Assembly (NCBI GenBank): GCA_029883965.1
Contig: JAOUIN010000003.1
Coordinates: 1-32,447, forward strand
Origin: Betaproteobacteria bacterium
GTDB taxonomy: Bacteria; Pseudomonadota; Gammaproteobacteria; Burkholderiales; SG8-41
Length of the DNA: 32,447 bases
Direction: 5' to 3'
Below are positions 19,999-30,305 of the stretch, piece by piece. The position numbers and the translations under genes are program-made. The first letter of the stretch is position 1. The number at the start of each line of letters is the position of its first letter. Below the pieces are notes generated by a model. The model was not told the origin of the DNA and searched no databases. It worked only from the letters and a program-made list of their open reading frames with translations.

Positions 19999-22900
19999 AT
20001 GACTTCCCGTATCCAGCAACTGCCCGCGCTGCTGTCGCGCCGCATCCTGATTCTCGACGGTGCGATGGGCACGATGATCCAGAATTACAAGCTGGACGAG
20101 GCCGCGTATCGTGGCACGCGTTTCAGGGATTTCGCACATGACGTCAAGGGCAACAATGATCTGCTGACGCTGACGCAACCGCAGATCATCCGCGAGATCC
20201 ATGAGCAGTATCTCGATGCCGGCGCGGACATCATCGAGACCAACACCTTCAACTCGACTTCAGTCGCCATGGCGGATTACCACATGGAAGACCTGGTGTA
20301 CGAGCTGAATGTCGAGGCGGCGAAGCTGGCACGCGCTGCCGCCGATGCCTATGAAGTCAAGGATCCGGCGCGGCCGCGGTTTGTCGCCGGCACGCTGGGG
20401 CCGACCAATCGTACCGCGTCCATTTCGCCGGACGTCAACGATCCGGGTTTCCGCAACACCAGTTTTGATGCGCTGGTTGCCGCATATACCGAGGCCGTGC
20501 GCGGCCTGGTCGATGGCGGTGCCGACTTGCTGATGGTCGAGACCATATTCGACACGCTCAACGCCAAGGCCGCATTGTTCGCAATCGACAGTTATTTTGA
20601 AACGCAAGGGGTGAACCTGCCGGTCATGATTTCCGGCACGATTACCGACGCATCCGGTCGCACCCTTTCAGGGCAGACGCCGGAGGCGTTCTGGAATTCA
20701 GTGCGTCACTCGCGACCCCTGAGCATCGGCCTCAATTGCGCGCTGGGGGCACAGCTGATGCGGCCCTACATCGAGGAAATTTCCACGGTCGCAGACACCT
20801 ATGTATGCGCATATCCGAATGCGGGTCTGCCGAATCCGCTGGCGCCGACCGGTTACGATGAACTGCCGGACGACACCGCGGCTTTCATCCTCGATTTTGC
20901 CAGGAGTGGATTCGTCAACATCGTCGGCGGCTGTTGCGGCACAACGCCGGCGCACATACGCGCCATGGCGCAGATTGTCAGCGGTGTGCCGCCGCGCAAA
21001 GTGCCGCAGATCGAGAAGAAAACCCGCTTGTCCGGGCTGGAGCCGCTGAACATCGGCGACGATTCGCTGTTCGTCAATGTCGGTGAACGCACCAATGTCA
21101 CCGGCTCCCGGGCGTTTGCCAAACTGATCCTCGCCGGTAACTACGCCGAAGCCGTGGCCGTCGCGCGCCAGCAGGTCGAGAGCGGCGCGCAGATCATCGA
21201 CGTCAACATGGATGAGGCCATGCTCGACTCGAAGGCGGCGATGACCACCTTCCTCAACCTGATCGCGTCCGAACCCGACATCTCGCGCGTTCCGGTAATG
21301 ATTGACTCGTCTAAATGGGAGGTCATCGAGGCCGGGCTGAAGTGCGTGCAGGGCAAGGCCGTCGTCAACTCGATCAGCATGAAGGAAGGTGTAGAGCCCT
21401 TCAAACAGCAGGCGAGGCTGGCGCGGCGTTACGGCGCCGCGGTCGTCGTGATGGCCTTTGACGAGCAGGGCCAGGCCGATACCTATGACCGCCGGATCCG
21501 CATTGCGAAGCAGGCCTACGACATCCTCGTCGACGAGGTCGGTTTCGCGCCGGAAGACATCATCATCGATCCGAACATATTCGCGATCGCCACCGGCATC
21601 GAGGAACACAACCGCTATGCCATCGATTTCATCGAGGCGACGCGCTGGATCCGCGAGAACCTGCGCTATGCGCGGGTCAGCGGCGGACTGTCCAATGTGT
21701 CGTTCTCGTTTCGCGGCAATGATCTGGTGCGCGAGGCCATCCATACCGCGTTTCTGTACCACGCGATCAAGGCCGGACTGACCATGGCCATCGTCAACGC
21801 CGGACAGCTCGGCGTTTATGACGAGATTCCGAAGGAACTGCTCGAGCACGTCGAAGACATCATTTTCAGCCGCCGGCCCGATGCAGCCGAGCGCATGGTG
21901 ACGTTTGCCGAGACCGTAAAAGGCAAGGGCAAGGTTGTCGTCGAAGATCTGGCCTGGCGCGATGCGCCGGTCGGCGAGCGGCTGACCCATGCACTGGTGC
22001 GCGGCATCACCAACTGGATTGTTGAAGACACCGAGGAGATGCGCCAGAAGATCGAGGCCGAAGGCGGGCGTCCGATCCAGGTCATCGAGGGGCCGCTGAT
22101 GGACGGCATGAATGTTGTCGGCGACCTGTTCGGCGCCGGCAAGATGTTCCTGCCCCAGGTGGTCAAATCGGCGCGAGTGATGAAGCAGGCGGTGGCGCAT
22201 CTGGTGCCGTACATCGAGGCCGAAAAGGCGCGTTCCGGCGACATCCGCGCCAAGGGCAAGATCGTGCTCGCCACGGTCAAGGGTGACGTACATGACATCG
22301 GCAAGAATATCGTCGCGGTGGTGCTCCAGTGCAACAACTATGAAGTGGTCAACCTGGGTGTCATGGTGCCGTGGAAACAGATTGCCGAGGTTGCCGTAAA
22401 GGAAAAGGCTGACATTATCGGCCTGTCCGGACTGATCACACCGTCATTGGAAGAGATGGCGCATAACGCCCGCGAAATGCAGCGCGCGGGCATGACGTTG
22501 CCGCTGCTGATCGGTGGTGCCACGACGTCGCGCGTGCATACCGCAGTGAAAATTGCGCCGCATTACCAGGGGCCGGTGGTGTGGGTGCCGGACGCGTCGC
22601 GCAGTGTCAGCGTGTGCTCCAGTCTGCTGTCGGATGACCAGAGCAAGGGTTACCTGAATGACGTCAAGGCCGAGTACGAGCGTATCCGCGAACAGCATGC
22701 GGGCAAGAAGGGGCCGGAACTGATTCCGCTGGCGGCCGCACGCGCCAACGCACTGCAGACGGACTGGAAAAACTATACGCCGCCGAAACCCGGGATGACC
22801 GGGCTGAAGCCGCTGAAGAACTATGATCTTGCTGAAATCGCCCGCCATATCGACTGGGCGCCTTTTTTCCAGACCTGGGATCTGGCGGGGCCGTATCCGG

Positions 22901-23703
22901 CGATACTCAAGGACCCGGTTGTCGGCGAGGAGGCGCGCAAAGTGCTTGCCGACGGACAGGCGATGCTGAAACAGATCATTGAGGGCCGCTGGCTGACCGC
23001 CAACGGCGTGTTCGGACTTTTTCCGGCGGCGCGTGTTGATCACGAAGACATTGCGATTTACGCCGATGAATCACGCAAGACGCCGCTGATGACCTGGCAT
23101 AACCTGCGCCAGCAGAACAAAAAGCCGAGCGGACGCGAGAACCAGTGCATCGCGGATTTTGTTGCGCCGCTGGAGTCGGGTGTTGCGGATTATGTCGGCG
23201 CTTTTGCTGTCACCGCCGGTCTCGGTATCGACAAGCGCATTGCGATGTTCGAGAAGCAGCACGACGACTATTCGGTGATCCTGCTGAAGGCGCTCGCGGA
23301 CCGGCTGGCCGAAGCGTTTGCGGAACTGCTGCATTTGCGCGTGCGTCGTGAGTTCTGGGGTTATGCCGGCGATGAATCATTGGGCAATGACGCGCTGATC
23401 GCCGAGAAATACCGCGGCATCCGGCCGGCGCCCGGTTATCCGGCGTGTCCGGACCATACCGAGAAGGGCGCACTGTTCGAGCTGCTGCAGGCGGGCCGTA
23501 TCGACATGCGGCTGACCGAATCCTTTGCCATGCTGCCGGCGTCGTCGGTCAGCGGATTCTATTTGTCGCACCCGCAGTCGCAATACTTTGCGGTGGGCAA
23601 GATCGACCGTGACCAGGTCGCCGATTACGCCCGGCGCAAAGGCATGCCTGTTGCGGACGTCGAGCGCTGGCTGGCGCCGGTGCTCGGTTATGAGCCCGCT
23701 TGA
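19999..23703 (+). CDS. metH: Cobalamin-dependent methionine synthase
   Basis: [71 protein letters not shown]; AdoMet-activation domain ending [16 protein letters not shown]. Confidence 0.98.
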   Translation: MTSRIQQLPALLSRRILILDGAMGTMIQNYKLDEAAYRGTRFRDFAHDVKGNNDLLTLTQPQIIREIHEQYLDAGADIIETNTFNSTSVAMADYHMEDLVYELNVEAAKLARAAADAYEVKDPARPRFVAGTLGPTNRTASISPDVNDPGFRNTSFDALVAAYTEAVRGLVDGGADLLMVETIFDTLNAKAALFAIDSYFETQGVNLPVMISGTITDASGRTLSGQTPEAFWNSVRHSRPLSIGLNCALGAQLMRPYIEEISTVADTYVCAYPNAGLPNPLAPTGYDELPDDTAAFILDFARSGFVNIVGGCCGTTPAHIRAMAQIVSGVPPRKVPQIEKKTRLSGLEPLNIGDDSLFVNVGERTNVTGSRAFAKLILAGNYAEAVAVARQQVESGAQIIDVNMDEAMLDSKAAMTTFLNLIASEPDISRVPVMIDSSKWEVIEAGLKCVQGKAVVNSISMKEGVEPFKQQARLARRYGAAVVVMAFDEQGQADTYDRRIRIAKQAYDILVDEVGFAPEDIIIDPNIFAIATGIEEHNRYAIDFIEATRWIRENLRYARVSGGLSNVSFSFRGNDLVREAIHTAFLYHAIKAGLTMAIVNAGQLGVYDEIPKELLEHVEDIIFSRRPDAAERMVTFAETVKGKGKVVVEDLAWRDAPVGERLTHALVRGITNWIVEDTEEMRQKIEAEGGRPIQVIEGPLMDGMNVVGDLFGAGKMFLPQVVKSARVMKQAVAHLVPYIEAEKARSGDIRAKGKIVLATVKGDVHDIGKNIVAVVLQCNNYEVVNLGVMVPWKQIAEVAVKEKADIIGLSGLITPSLEEMAHNAREMQRAGMTLPLLIGGATTSRVHTAVKIAPHYQGPVVWVPDASRSVSVCSSLLSDDQSKGYLNDVKAEYERIREQHAGKKGPELIPLAAARANALQTDWKNYTPPKPGMTGLKPLKNYDLAEIARHIDWAPFFQTWDLAGPYPAILKDPVVGEEARKVLADGQAMLKQIIEGRWLTANGVFGLFPAARVDHEDIAIYADESRKTPLMTWHNLRQQNKKPSGRENQCIADFVAPLESGVADYVGAFAVTAGLGIDKRIAMFEKQHDDYSVILLKALADRLAEAFAELLHLRVRREFWGYAGDESLGNDALIAEKYRGIRPAPGYPACPDHTEKGALFELLQAGRIDMRLTESFAMLPASSVSGFYLSHPQSQYFAVGKIDRDQVADYARRKGMPVADVERWLAPVLGYEPA

Positions 23704-24566
23704 CACAGTTGTCCACTTTGTCCGCTGCGCAATACCTTGCGCTCGCTGATGCCGGGCGCAACGGCTGGTGGCGTTACAGTCTGGGCCTGTTGCTCATCGC
23801 GGTTGGCTGGCTGATCGGCGGCGGATACGCCTATACGGTGACGATGGATGCCGCGTTGTTCGGCAGCGTCAACGAGTTCGTGGCGATCAATGCCAGCGTG
23901 CTGACGCTGCTGGTCGGCGTTGTCGCCGTGACCGTCGTTCTGCATGGCCGCAGCTGGCGCACGCTGGTGACGCCGCGGTCGCGCCTCGACTGGCGGCGCA
24001 TGTTCGAAGGCGCAGCGGTGTGGACAGCTCTCGCCGCGGTCTGTGCCGTGGCGGAGCATCTGCTGTATCCGGGGCGATATGCCTGGAGCCTGAATCTGCA
24101 GGCCTGGCTGCCGTTTGTGGTCGCCGCGCTGTTGCTGACGCCGCTGCAGTGCGCCGCCGAAGAGCTGGTGTTTCGCGGCTACCTGCTGCAGGCACTGGGA
24201 CGACTGCTGCGCCATCCGGCGGGGCTCGCCGTCGTGAGCGCGGCGGCTTTTACACTGCCGCATCTGTTCAACCCGGAAATCGCCGCGTACGGCGCAGTCA
24301 TCATGGCGGCGAATTATTTTGTCATGGGGCTGTTCCTGGCGAGCGTGGCCTTGCGTGATGGCCGTCTCGAGCTCGCGATCGGCGCGCACGCCGGCAATAA
24401 TCTGCTGCTGGCGCTGGTCATCAATTACGAGGACTCGGTGTACCGTACCGAGTCGGTGTTTGCTGCGGGCGAACTGGATCCCGTATATTCTCTGGTGACG
24501 CTGGTGCTCAGTGCGCTGGCGTTTCATTTGTGGGTGTTCAGCAAACGCCGTGACCGCCATGAATAG
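23700..24566 (+). CDS. CPBP-family intramembrane metalloprotease
   Basis: Multi-TM protein with [19 protein letters not shown] and HAGNN motifs (PF02517 type); TTG start overlaps the metH stop. Confidence 0.85.
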   Translation: MTQLSTLSAAQYLALADAGRNGWWRYSLGLLLIAVGWLIGGGYAYTVTMDAALFGSVNEFVAINASVLTLLVGVVAVTVVLHGRSWRTLVTPRSRLDWRRMFEGAAVWTALAAVCAVAEHLLYPGRYAWSLNLQAWLPFVVAALLLTPLQCAAEELVFRGYLLQALGRLLRHPAGLAVVSAAAFTLPHLFNPEIAAYGAVIMAANYFVMGLFLASVALRDGRLELAIGAHAGNNLLLALVINYEDSVYRTESVFAAGELDPVYSLVTLVLSALAFHLWVFSKRRDRHE

Positions 24567-25320
24567 CGGGTTTTCCGCAGCCGAAATTGCGCACTTCGCG
24601 CGCGACGGCTACCAGATCGTGCGTGGTCTCGTGCCCGCGCCCGCGCGTGCCCGCATGCTCGAGGTTGCCGCGCGCGATCTGGACAACGCCGCCGGGCCTG
24701 TCGAGTACGAGGCCGACACGCAGTATCCGGGCTCACCCGAATCGCGCGACGCGCCGGGTGGGCGGACAGTGCGCCGCCTGCTGCAGGCTTATGCCCGCGA
24801 TGCGGTTTTTCGTGACTGGGCCACCGCGGCGCCGATCGTATCGCGGCTGCGCCAGCTGCTGGGTCCGCAGATTGCGTTATCGCAGGCACACCATAACTGC
24901 GTGATGACCAAGGATCCGCGCTACAGCAGTCTGACGAGCTGGCATCGCGATATCCGCTACTGGTCGTACCAACGGCCCGAACTGGTATCCGTGTGGCTGG
25001 CGCTGGGCGAGGAGCGGCCGGAAAACGGCTGCCTGCTGGTGCTGCCGGGCACGCACGTGATGACGTTTGATGCAGACCGGCTGGATGCTGCGCAATTCCT
25101 GCGTACCGATGTAACTGCGAATGCGGCATTGCTGCAGGCGCAGGTGAGCGTGGAACTCGATCCGGGTGATGTACTGTTTTTTCACTGCCGGCTGTTTCAT
25201 GCGGCGAGCAGCAATCGCAGCACGCGCACCAAGTTTTCAGCGGTGTTCACCTATCACGCCACCGATAATCAGCCGCTGCCCGGCACGCGCTCCGCAGGCA
25301 TGGCCGACGTTATATTATAA
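24559..25320 (+). CDS. Phytanoyl-CoA dioxygenase (PhyH)-family Fe(II)/2OG oxygenase
   Basis: FARDGYQIVRGLVPAPARARMLEVA; SWHRDIRYWSYQRPELVSVWLALGEERPENGCLLVLPGTH; H..D and distal His with R. Start set at ATG 24559, overlapping the CPBP stop. Confidence 0.82.
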   Translation: MNSGFSAAEIAHFARDGYQIVRGLVPAPARARMLEVAARDLDNAAGPVEYEADTQYPGSPESRDAPGGRTVRRLLQAYARDAVFRDWATAAPIVSRLRQLLGPQIALSQAHHNCVMTKDPRYSSLTSWHRDIRYWSYQRPELVSVWLALGEERPENGCLLVLPGTHVMTFDADRLDAAQFLRTDVTANAALLQAQVSVELDPGDVLFFHCRLFHAASSNRSTRTKFSAVFTYHATDNQPLPGTRSAGMADVIL

Positions 25321-25341
25321 CTTGTTGATTTTATTGATATT

Positions 25342-26667
25342 TTAGTGCAGCTTCACCCGCGGCTCGGTGCGTCGCGTGATCAGCCGTGCCAGCGTGTCAA
25401 AGAACACTTTGGCAAACCCGTGCAGCGCGTAGAGATGCATGCGGTAGAGCGACACATACATCATGCGGGCAAACAGACCCTCGATGAACAGGCTGCCGCC
25501 GATCAGCGCGCCCATCAGGCTGCCGACGGTCGAATATTCCCCCAGCGACACCAGCGAACCGAAATCGCGATAGACAAACGCACGCGCCGGCTTGCCGGCA
25601 AGCCGGCGGCGCAGCGTCGACGCCAGCAGAGTCGCCTGCTGGTGTGCGGCCTGCGCGCGCGGCGGCACATTGTGTTCGCGACCGGGCCAGGCGCAGGCGG
25701 CGCAATCGCCCATCGCAAAAATGTCGGAGTCGCGGGTCACGCGGAGTTCGGGCGTGACCACCAGCTGGTTCAGCCGGTTGGTTTCCAGTCCCGCGATGTC
25801 CTTGAGGAAATCGGGTGCCTTGATGCCTGCGGCCCATACCGTCAGTTCGGCGGGCACTTTGCGTCCGTCGGCAATCCGAACGCCGTCGTGTTCGACGGCG
25901 GTGACGCGCGCACCCGTCAGCACCTGCACCTGCAGTTTCGCCAGCAGTTCTTCGGTCGACTTTGACAGACGTTCGGGCAGCGCCGGCAGCACGCGCGGGC
26001 CCGCCTCGATCAGCGTAATGCGGATATCGCGCTCCGCGTCGATGTGCTCCAGGCCGAAGGCCACGAGCTCGCGCGTGGTGTGATGCAGTTCCGCGGCGAG
26101 TTCGACGCCGGTGGCGCCGGCGCCGATGATGGCCACCTGCAGCTGTTCCGGTCGCAGCGGTTCGTGCTGCGCATTGGCGCGGATGCAGGCATTGATCAGC
26201 CGGTTGTGGAAGCGTTCGGCCTGCGGCGGCGTGTCGAGGCTGATCGCGTGCTCCTGCGCGCCGGGTGTGCCGAAATCATTGGTGCCGCTGCCGACGGCAA
26301 TGACCAGCGTGTCGTAGCGGATCTCGCGCTCGCCGATCAGTAACCGGCCATCCTCATCGTATGTCGGTGCGACACGTACCACGCGGCGTTCTCGGTCCAG
26401 ACCGGACATGCTGCCCAGGCGGAAACGGAAATGATGCCACCGCGCCTGCGCCAGATAATCGAGCATGTGCTGATCCACATCCATGCTGCCGGCGGCGACC
26501 TCGTGCAGCAGCGGTTTCCACAGATGCGTACGCGAACGGTCGATCAGCGTCACCTGAGCCTGCCCGCGGCGGCCGACGCTGTCACCCAGACGCGTTGCGA
26601 GTTCAAGCCCGCCGGCGCCGCCGCCGACGACAACGATGTGGTGCAGGCTGGCAGAGTTATCGGACAT
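25342..26667 (-). CDS. ndh: Type II NADH dehydrogenase / NAD(P)/FAD-dependent oxidoreductase
   Basis: HIVVVGGGAGGLELATRLGD; HLWKPLLHEVAAGSMD; VAIIGAGATGVELAAEL; IFAMGDCAAC; C-terminal amphipathic region. Confidence 0.88.
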   Translation of the reverse strand: MSDNSASLHHIVVVGGGAGGLELATRLGDSVGRRGQAQVTLIDRSRTHLWKPLLHEVAAGSMDVDQHMLDYLAQARWHHFRFRLGSMSGLDRERRVVRVAPTYDEDGRLLIGEREIRYDTLVIAVGSGTNDFGTPGAQEHAISLDTPPQAERFHNRLINACIRANAQHEPLRPEQLQVAIIGAGATGVELAAELHHTTRELVAFGLEHIDAERDIRITLIEAGPRVLPALPERLSKSTEELLAKLQVQVLTGARVTAVEHDGVRIADGRKVPAELTVWAAGIKAPDFLKDIAGLETNRLNQLVVTPELRVTRDSDIFAMGDCAACAWPGREHNVPPRAQAAHQQATLLASTLRRRLAGKPARAFVYRDFGSLVSLGEYSTVGSLMGALIGGSLFIEGLFARMMYVSLYRMHLYALHGFAKVFFDTLARLITRRTEPRVKLH

Positions 26668-26726
26668 GCTGACAGTTCCGGCGTTGATCCGGCGACGGGT
26701 ATTGCATGCGGTTATTATTCCAGACT

Positions 26727-27356
26727 ATGACGCAGGAACGCGCCAATGTTTTTTATCGCCGGAACGCATCCGGTTATGATGCCAGCGCTGCGCGCACGAT
26801 GGCTCTGCGCCGCCGCACCATCGATCATCTCGTGCTGCAGCCCGGCGATGCGGTACTCGACGCCGGCTGTGGTACCGGACTGAGTTTTCCGCTGCTGCTC
26901 GACCGCACGGGCCCTGCGGGCAGCGTGATCGGGGTCGAAGCGAGTCCGGACATGCTGGCGCTGGCCCGTGCGCGCTGTACCGCAGCTGGCTGGCGGAACG
27001 TGACGCTGATCGAAGCCGATCTGGAAACCGTGGTGTTGCCGCACGTCGCCGATGCCGTGCTGTTCAATTACACGCATGACGTGCTGCGCTCACCGGCGGC
27101 GCTGGCCAATATTTTCCGCCAGCTGCGACCCGGCGCCCGTATCGCTGCCGCCGGCATCAAGCATCCGCCGCGATGGCTGGATCCGTTCCGGCTGTATCGC
27201 CGGTTCAAGTCGCGTGGATGTTACGACCGGTTCGAAGGACTGGACGCTCCCTGGGATCTGCTGGCGCGCGCGGTAGCAGATCTCCGGGTCGACAGTACGC
27301 TGTTCGGCACCGGTTACATTGCCTGGGGACATCTGACCGGTGGTCATGCGGAATAG
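26727..27356 (+). CDS. Class I SAM-dependent methyltransferase
   Basis: VLDAGCGTGLSFPLLL, GVEASPDMLALARAR, ADAVLFNYTHDVL motifs. Upstream alternative start at 26706. Confidence 0.87.
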   Translation: MTQERANVFYRRNASGYDASAARTMALRRRTIDHLVLQPGDAVLDAGCGTGLSFPLLLDRTGPAGSVIGVEASPDMLALARARCTAAGWRNVTLIEADLETVVLPHVADAVLFNYTHDVLRSPAALANIFRQLRPGARIAAAGIKHPPRWLDPFRLYRRFKSRGCYDRFEGLDAPWDLLARAVADLRVDSTLFGTGYIAWGHLTGGHAE

Positions 27357-27390
27357 AATCGTACGCAATGGTGTTGTAAGGATATCGGCA

Positions 27391-27441
27391 ATGCAGCCGA
27401 CAAGGATCAGATGCACGACGCAGAAAGGCTGCAGTGACTGA
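27391..27441 (+). CDS. Putative 16-aa micro-ORF MQPTRIRCTTQKGCSD overlapping the ATP-grasp start
   Basis: ATG at 27391 with AAGGA 8 nt upstream; TGA 27439-27441 overlaps the downstream GTG start region. Confidence 0.25.
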   Translation: MQPTRIRCTTQKGCSD

Positions 27442-28738
27442 GAAAAACATACTGGTGCTGTTCCCCAAGGACTGGGACCGGATCGAGCTCGATCACCCGC
27501 GTTACCGGTCCGGCTACCGGTTTTATTACGAAGGCTTTGATCTTTTCCGGTTTCCCGGCAACGCCCGGCTGCTGACGTTTGATGCGCGCCGGTACGTAGA
27601 CCGGCTAGCGCGCAAATACCGCGGGCGCATCGACGGCGTCGTCAGCAACAATGAACATTTCGGCACGCTGATCGCTGCGGCACTGGCGCATCGCCTGGGG
27701 TTGCCCGGCCCGGACCCTGCGACCATCATCGCCGCCCAGCACAAGTATTACTCGCGCTGCGTGCAGCAGCGTATCGTGCCCGAAGCGGTGCCGCGGTTTG
27801 AGGCCTTGCCTTACGGCGGCGGCACTTTCCGGCCGCCGCAGCTCGGATTTCCGTGCTTCGTCAAGCCCGTCAAGGCAACTTATTCAGTACTTGCGCGGCG
27901 TGTGGAGAATCTCGCGCAATTGCGTGCGCTGATGGATTTCTCGCCGCTGGAACAGCTGATTCTGCGCAAACTGGTGCAGCCTTTTGATGATCTGATGCGC
28001 GTGTATACGCCGTTCACGATCGGTGCGCAGACCATGATCGCCGAGGAATTGCTCGACGGTAAGCAGTTCAACATTGACGGGTATGTACACAATGGCCGGG
28101 TGACGGTGCTGGGTATTGTCGATGAGGTGATGTATCCCGGCACCCAGGCATTCATGCGCTTCGAATACCCGTCACGGCTGGAACCCGAGGTGCAGCAGCG
28201 CATGATTGCGCTGACCGAGAAGCTGCTGGCCGGCATGGACTATGGCTACGGGTTTTTCAATCTGGAACTGATTCTCAATGCCGAAACCGGCGCGATCCAC
28301 ATTGTTGAGATCAATCCGAGAATGGCATCGCAGATCGCCAATCTCTACCGGCGCGTTGACGGCTGCGATCCCTATGGCATGTTGCTGGACCTCGCGGTCG
28401 GAAATGCGCCGCGGCCGGATCGGGGAGCGGGCGAGTTCCGCGCTGCGGCGAGTTTTGTTTTCCGCCGCTTCGACGGTCGCGGTCCGGAGCACGTCCCCAG
28501 TGACGAGCAGATTGCGGCAATCCATCAGCGTTATCCGGATGCCAGGCTGATGCTGTACCTGAAGCGCGGCGCCGGCCTTGCGCGCGAGATGAAGTGGCTG
28601 GGCAGTCACCGTTATGCCGTGCTGAATCTGGGCGGCCGTGATTCCGCGGACCTGCATACGCGCTACGAGGATATCCGCCGCGAACTGGCGCTGGAGTCAG
28701 GCGCGGGGCCGGCGAGGGCCAGCCGTACAGCAACGTAA
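27434..28738 (+). CDS. ATP-grasp domain-containing ligase of unknown substrate
   Basis: GFPCFVKPVKATYSVLA, MIAEELLDGKQFNIDGYVHNG, GFFNLELILNAETGAIHIVEINPRMASQIANLYRRVDG are ATP-grasp features. Confidence 0.85.
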   Translation: MTEKNILVLFPKDWDRIELDHPRYRSGYRFYYEGFDLFRFPGNARLLTFDARRYVDRLARKYRGRIDGVVSNNEHFGTLIAAALAHRLGLPGPDPATIIAAQHKYYSRCVQQRIVPEAVPRFEALPYGGGTFRPPQLGFPCFVKPVKATYSVLARRVENLAQLRALMDFSPLEQLILRKLVQPFDDLMRVYTPFTIGAQTMIAEELLDGKQFNIDGYVHNGRVTVLGIVDEVMYPGTQAFMRFEYPSRLEPEVQQRMIALTEKLLAGMDYGYGFFNLELILNAETGAIHIVEINPRMASQIANLYRRVDGCDPYGMLLDLAVGNAPRPDRGAGEFRAAASFVFRRFDGRGPEHVPSDEQIAAIHQRYPDARLMLYLKRGAGLAREMKWLGSHRYAVLNLGGRDSADLHTRYEDIRRELALESGAGPARASRTAT

Positions 28739-28955
28739 ACCCGAACGATAATCCGGCGGCAATCTGTGCCATTGCGCGCCCAACGGCAGTCGCGGCGGCA
28801 TCGGGCGATTATAATAACGGCACATTCCTGCGTCAGGCGGTGCTCGGTCTGACCCCCGTCGCGGATGTGGGCTCAAGTCCCGACATTGCCGTTGCAGTAC
28901 CGAAGGACGGCGATGGGAATCGCGTATCATCCGCCCCGTCAATCAGGGTTTAAAA

Positions 28956-30305
28956 ATGCACATACACATCCTTGGTGTTTGCGGTACTTTCATGGGCGGA
29001 CTTGCCGTACTTGCGCGAGCGGCCGGTCACAAGGTCACGGGTTGTGATGCCAATGTCTATCCGCCGATGAGTACCCAGCTTGCGGCGCAGGGCATCGAAC
29101 TGGTCAACGGCTACGATCCGGATCAGGTCGATTTGAACCCCGACATGTACGTCGTCGGCAACGTGATCACTCGCGGCAATCCGCTGATGGAAGCCATACT
29201 CAATCGCGGCCTGCCGCATGTTTCGGGTCCGCAGTGGCTGCGCGAGCATGTGCTGCAGGGCAGATGGGTGCTGGCCGTGGCCGGAACCCACGGCAAGACC
29301 ACGACCAGTGCGATGCTGGCGTGGATACTCGAACATGCCGGACTCAATCCCGGATTTCTGATCGGCGGTGTGCCGCAGAATTTTGATGTTTCCGCACGGC
29401 TGACCGACACGCCTTTTTTCGTCATCGAGGCCGATGAATACGACACGGCATTTTTCGACAAGCGTTCGAAATTCGTGCATTACGCGCCGAGAACGCTGGT
29501 ATTGAACAATCTCGAATACGATCATGCCGACATATTTCCGGATCTCGCCGCGATAGAAACGCAGTTTCATCATCTCGTGCGTATCGTCCCGGGCAACGGC
29601 CTGATTGTCGCGCACGGCGGCGATGCCGCACTTGAACGTGTGCTCGCGCGCGGCGCGTGGACACCGGTGGAACGTTTTGGCGGCAACGGCGCGTGGCAGG
29701 CAGGATTGCCTGATGACAAAGGCGCCTTCGACGTATCGCACGAGGGTGCAGGACGCGGCCGTGTCATGTGGGATCTGCTCGGGGAGCATAATCGCATGAA
29801 TGCGCTTGCTGCAATCGCGGCTGCGCGCCATGCAGGCGTTCCCGCCGCAGGGGCTGTGGATGCGCTGAGTCAGTTTCGCGGCGTCAAACGCCGCATGGAA
29901 ACGCGCGGCGTCGTCAATGGCATCACCGTTTACGATGATTTCGCACATCATCCGACGGCGATTGCCACGACGCTGGCCGGATTGCGCCGCAAGGCCGGGC
30001 GCGCACGCATACTCGCGGTCGTGGAACCGCGGTCGAACACCATGAAACTCGGTGTCATGAAAGCGGCGCTGCCGGACAGCCTGAAGGATGCCGACCAGGT
30101 TTACTGCTACAGCGGCGGACTGAACTGGGACGCGGCGGCGGCTCTGGCGCCGCTGAACGACAAGGCATCGGTGCATGCGGATCTGAACCATCTCGTCGCG
30201 ACGGTCGCCGCGGACGCGCGCAGCGGTGACCATGTGCTGATCATGAGCAACGGCGGCTTCGGCGGCGTCCACGAAAAGCTGCTCGATCGTCTCGGCAGTG
30301 CCTGA
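28956..30305 (+). CDS. mpl: UDP-N-acetylmuramate:L-alanyl-gamma-D-glutamyl-meso-diaminopimelate ligase
   Basis: MHIHILGVCGTFMGGLAVLARAAGHKVTGCDANVYPPMSTQL; VAGTHGKTTTSAMLAWILEHAG; FGGVHEKLL. Confidence 0.96.
   Translation: MHIHILGVCGTFMGGLAVLARAAGHKVTGCDANVYPPMSTQLAAQGIELVNGYDPDQVDLNPDMYVVGNVITRGNPLMEAILNRGLPHVSGPQWLREHVLQGRWVLAVAGTHGKTTTSAMLAWILEHAGLNPGFLIGGVPQNFDVSARLTDTPFFVIEADEYDTAFFDKRSKFVHYAPRTLVLNNLEYDHADIFPDLAAIETQFHHLVRIVPGNGLIVAHGGDAALERVLARGAWTPVERFGGNGAWQAGLPDDKGAFDVSHEGAGRGRVMWDLLGEHNRMNALAAIAAARHAGVPAAGAVDALSQFRGVKRRMETRGVVNGITVYDDFAHHPTAIATTLAGLRRKAGRARILAVVEPRSNTMKLGVMKAALPDSLKDADQVYCYSGGLNWDAAAALAPLNDKASVHADLNHLVATVAADARSGDHVLIMSNGGFGGVHEKLLDRLGSA

Noticed and set aside
20698-22293. 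531-aa minus-strand ORF opposite metH
   Set aside because: Antisense shadow ORF caused by GC-rich codon usage; metH is unambiguous on the plus strand and the antisense translation resembles no family I recognise.
28311-28772. 153-aa minus-strand ORF starting MAQIAAGLSFGFTLLYGW, downstream of the antisense promoter-like sequence
   Set aside because: Only the first ~18 residues look protein-like; the rest is antisense to the ATP-grasp gene with Arg-rich shadow composition.
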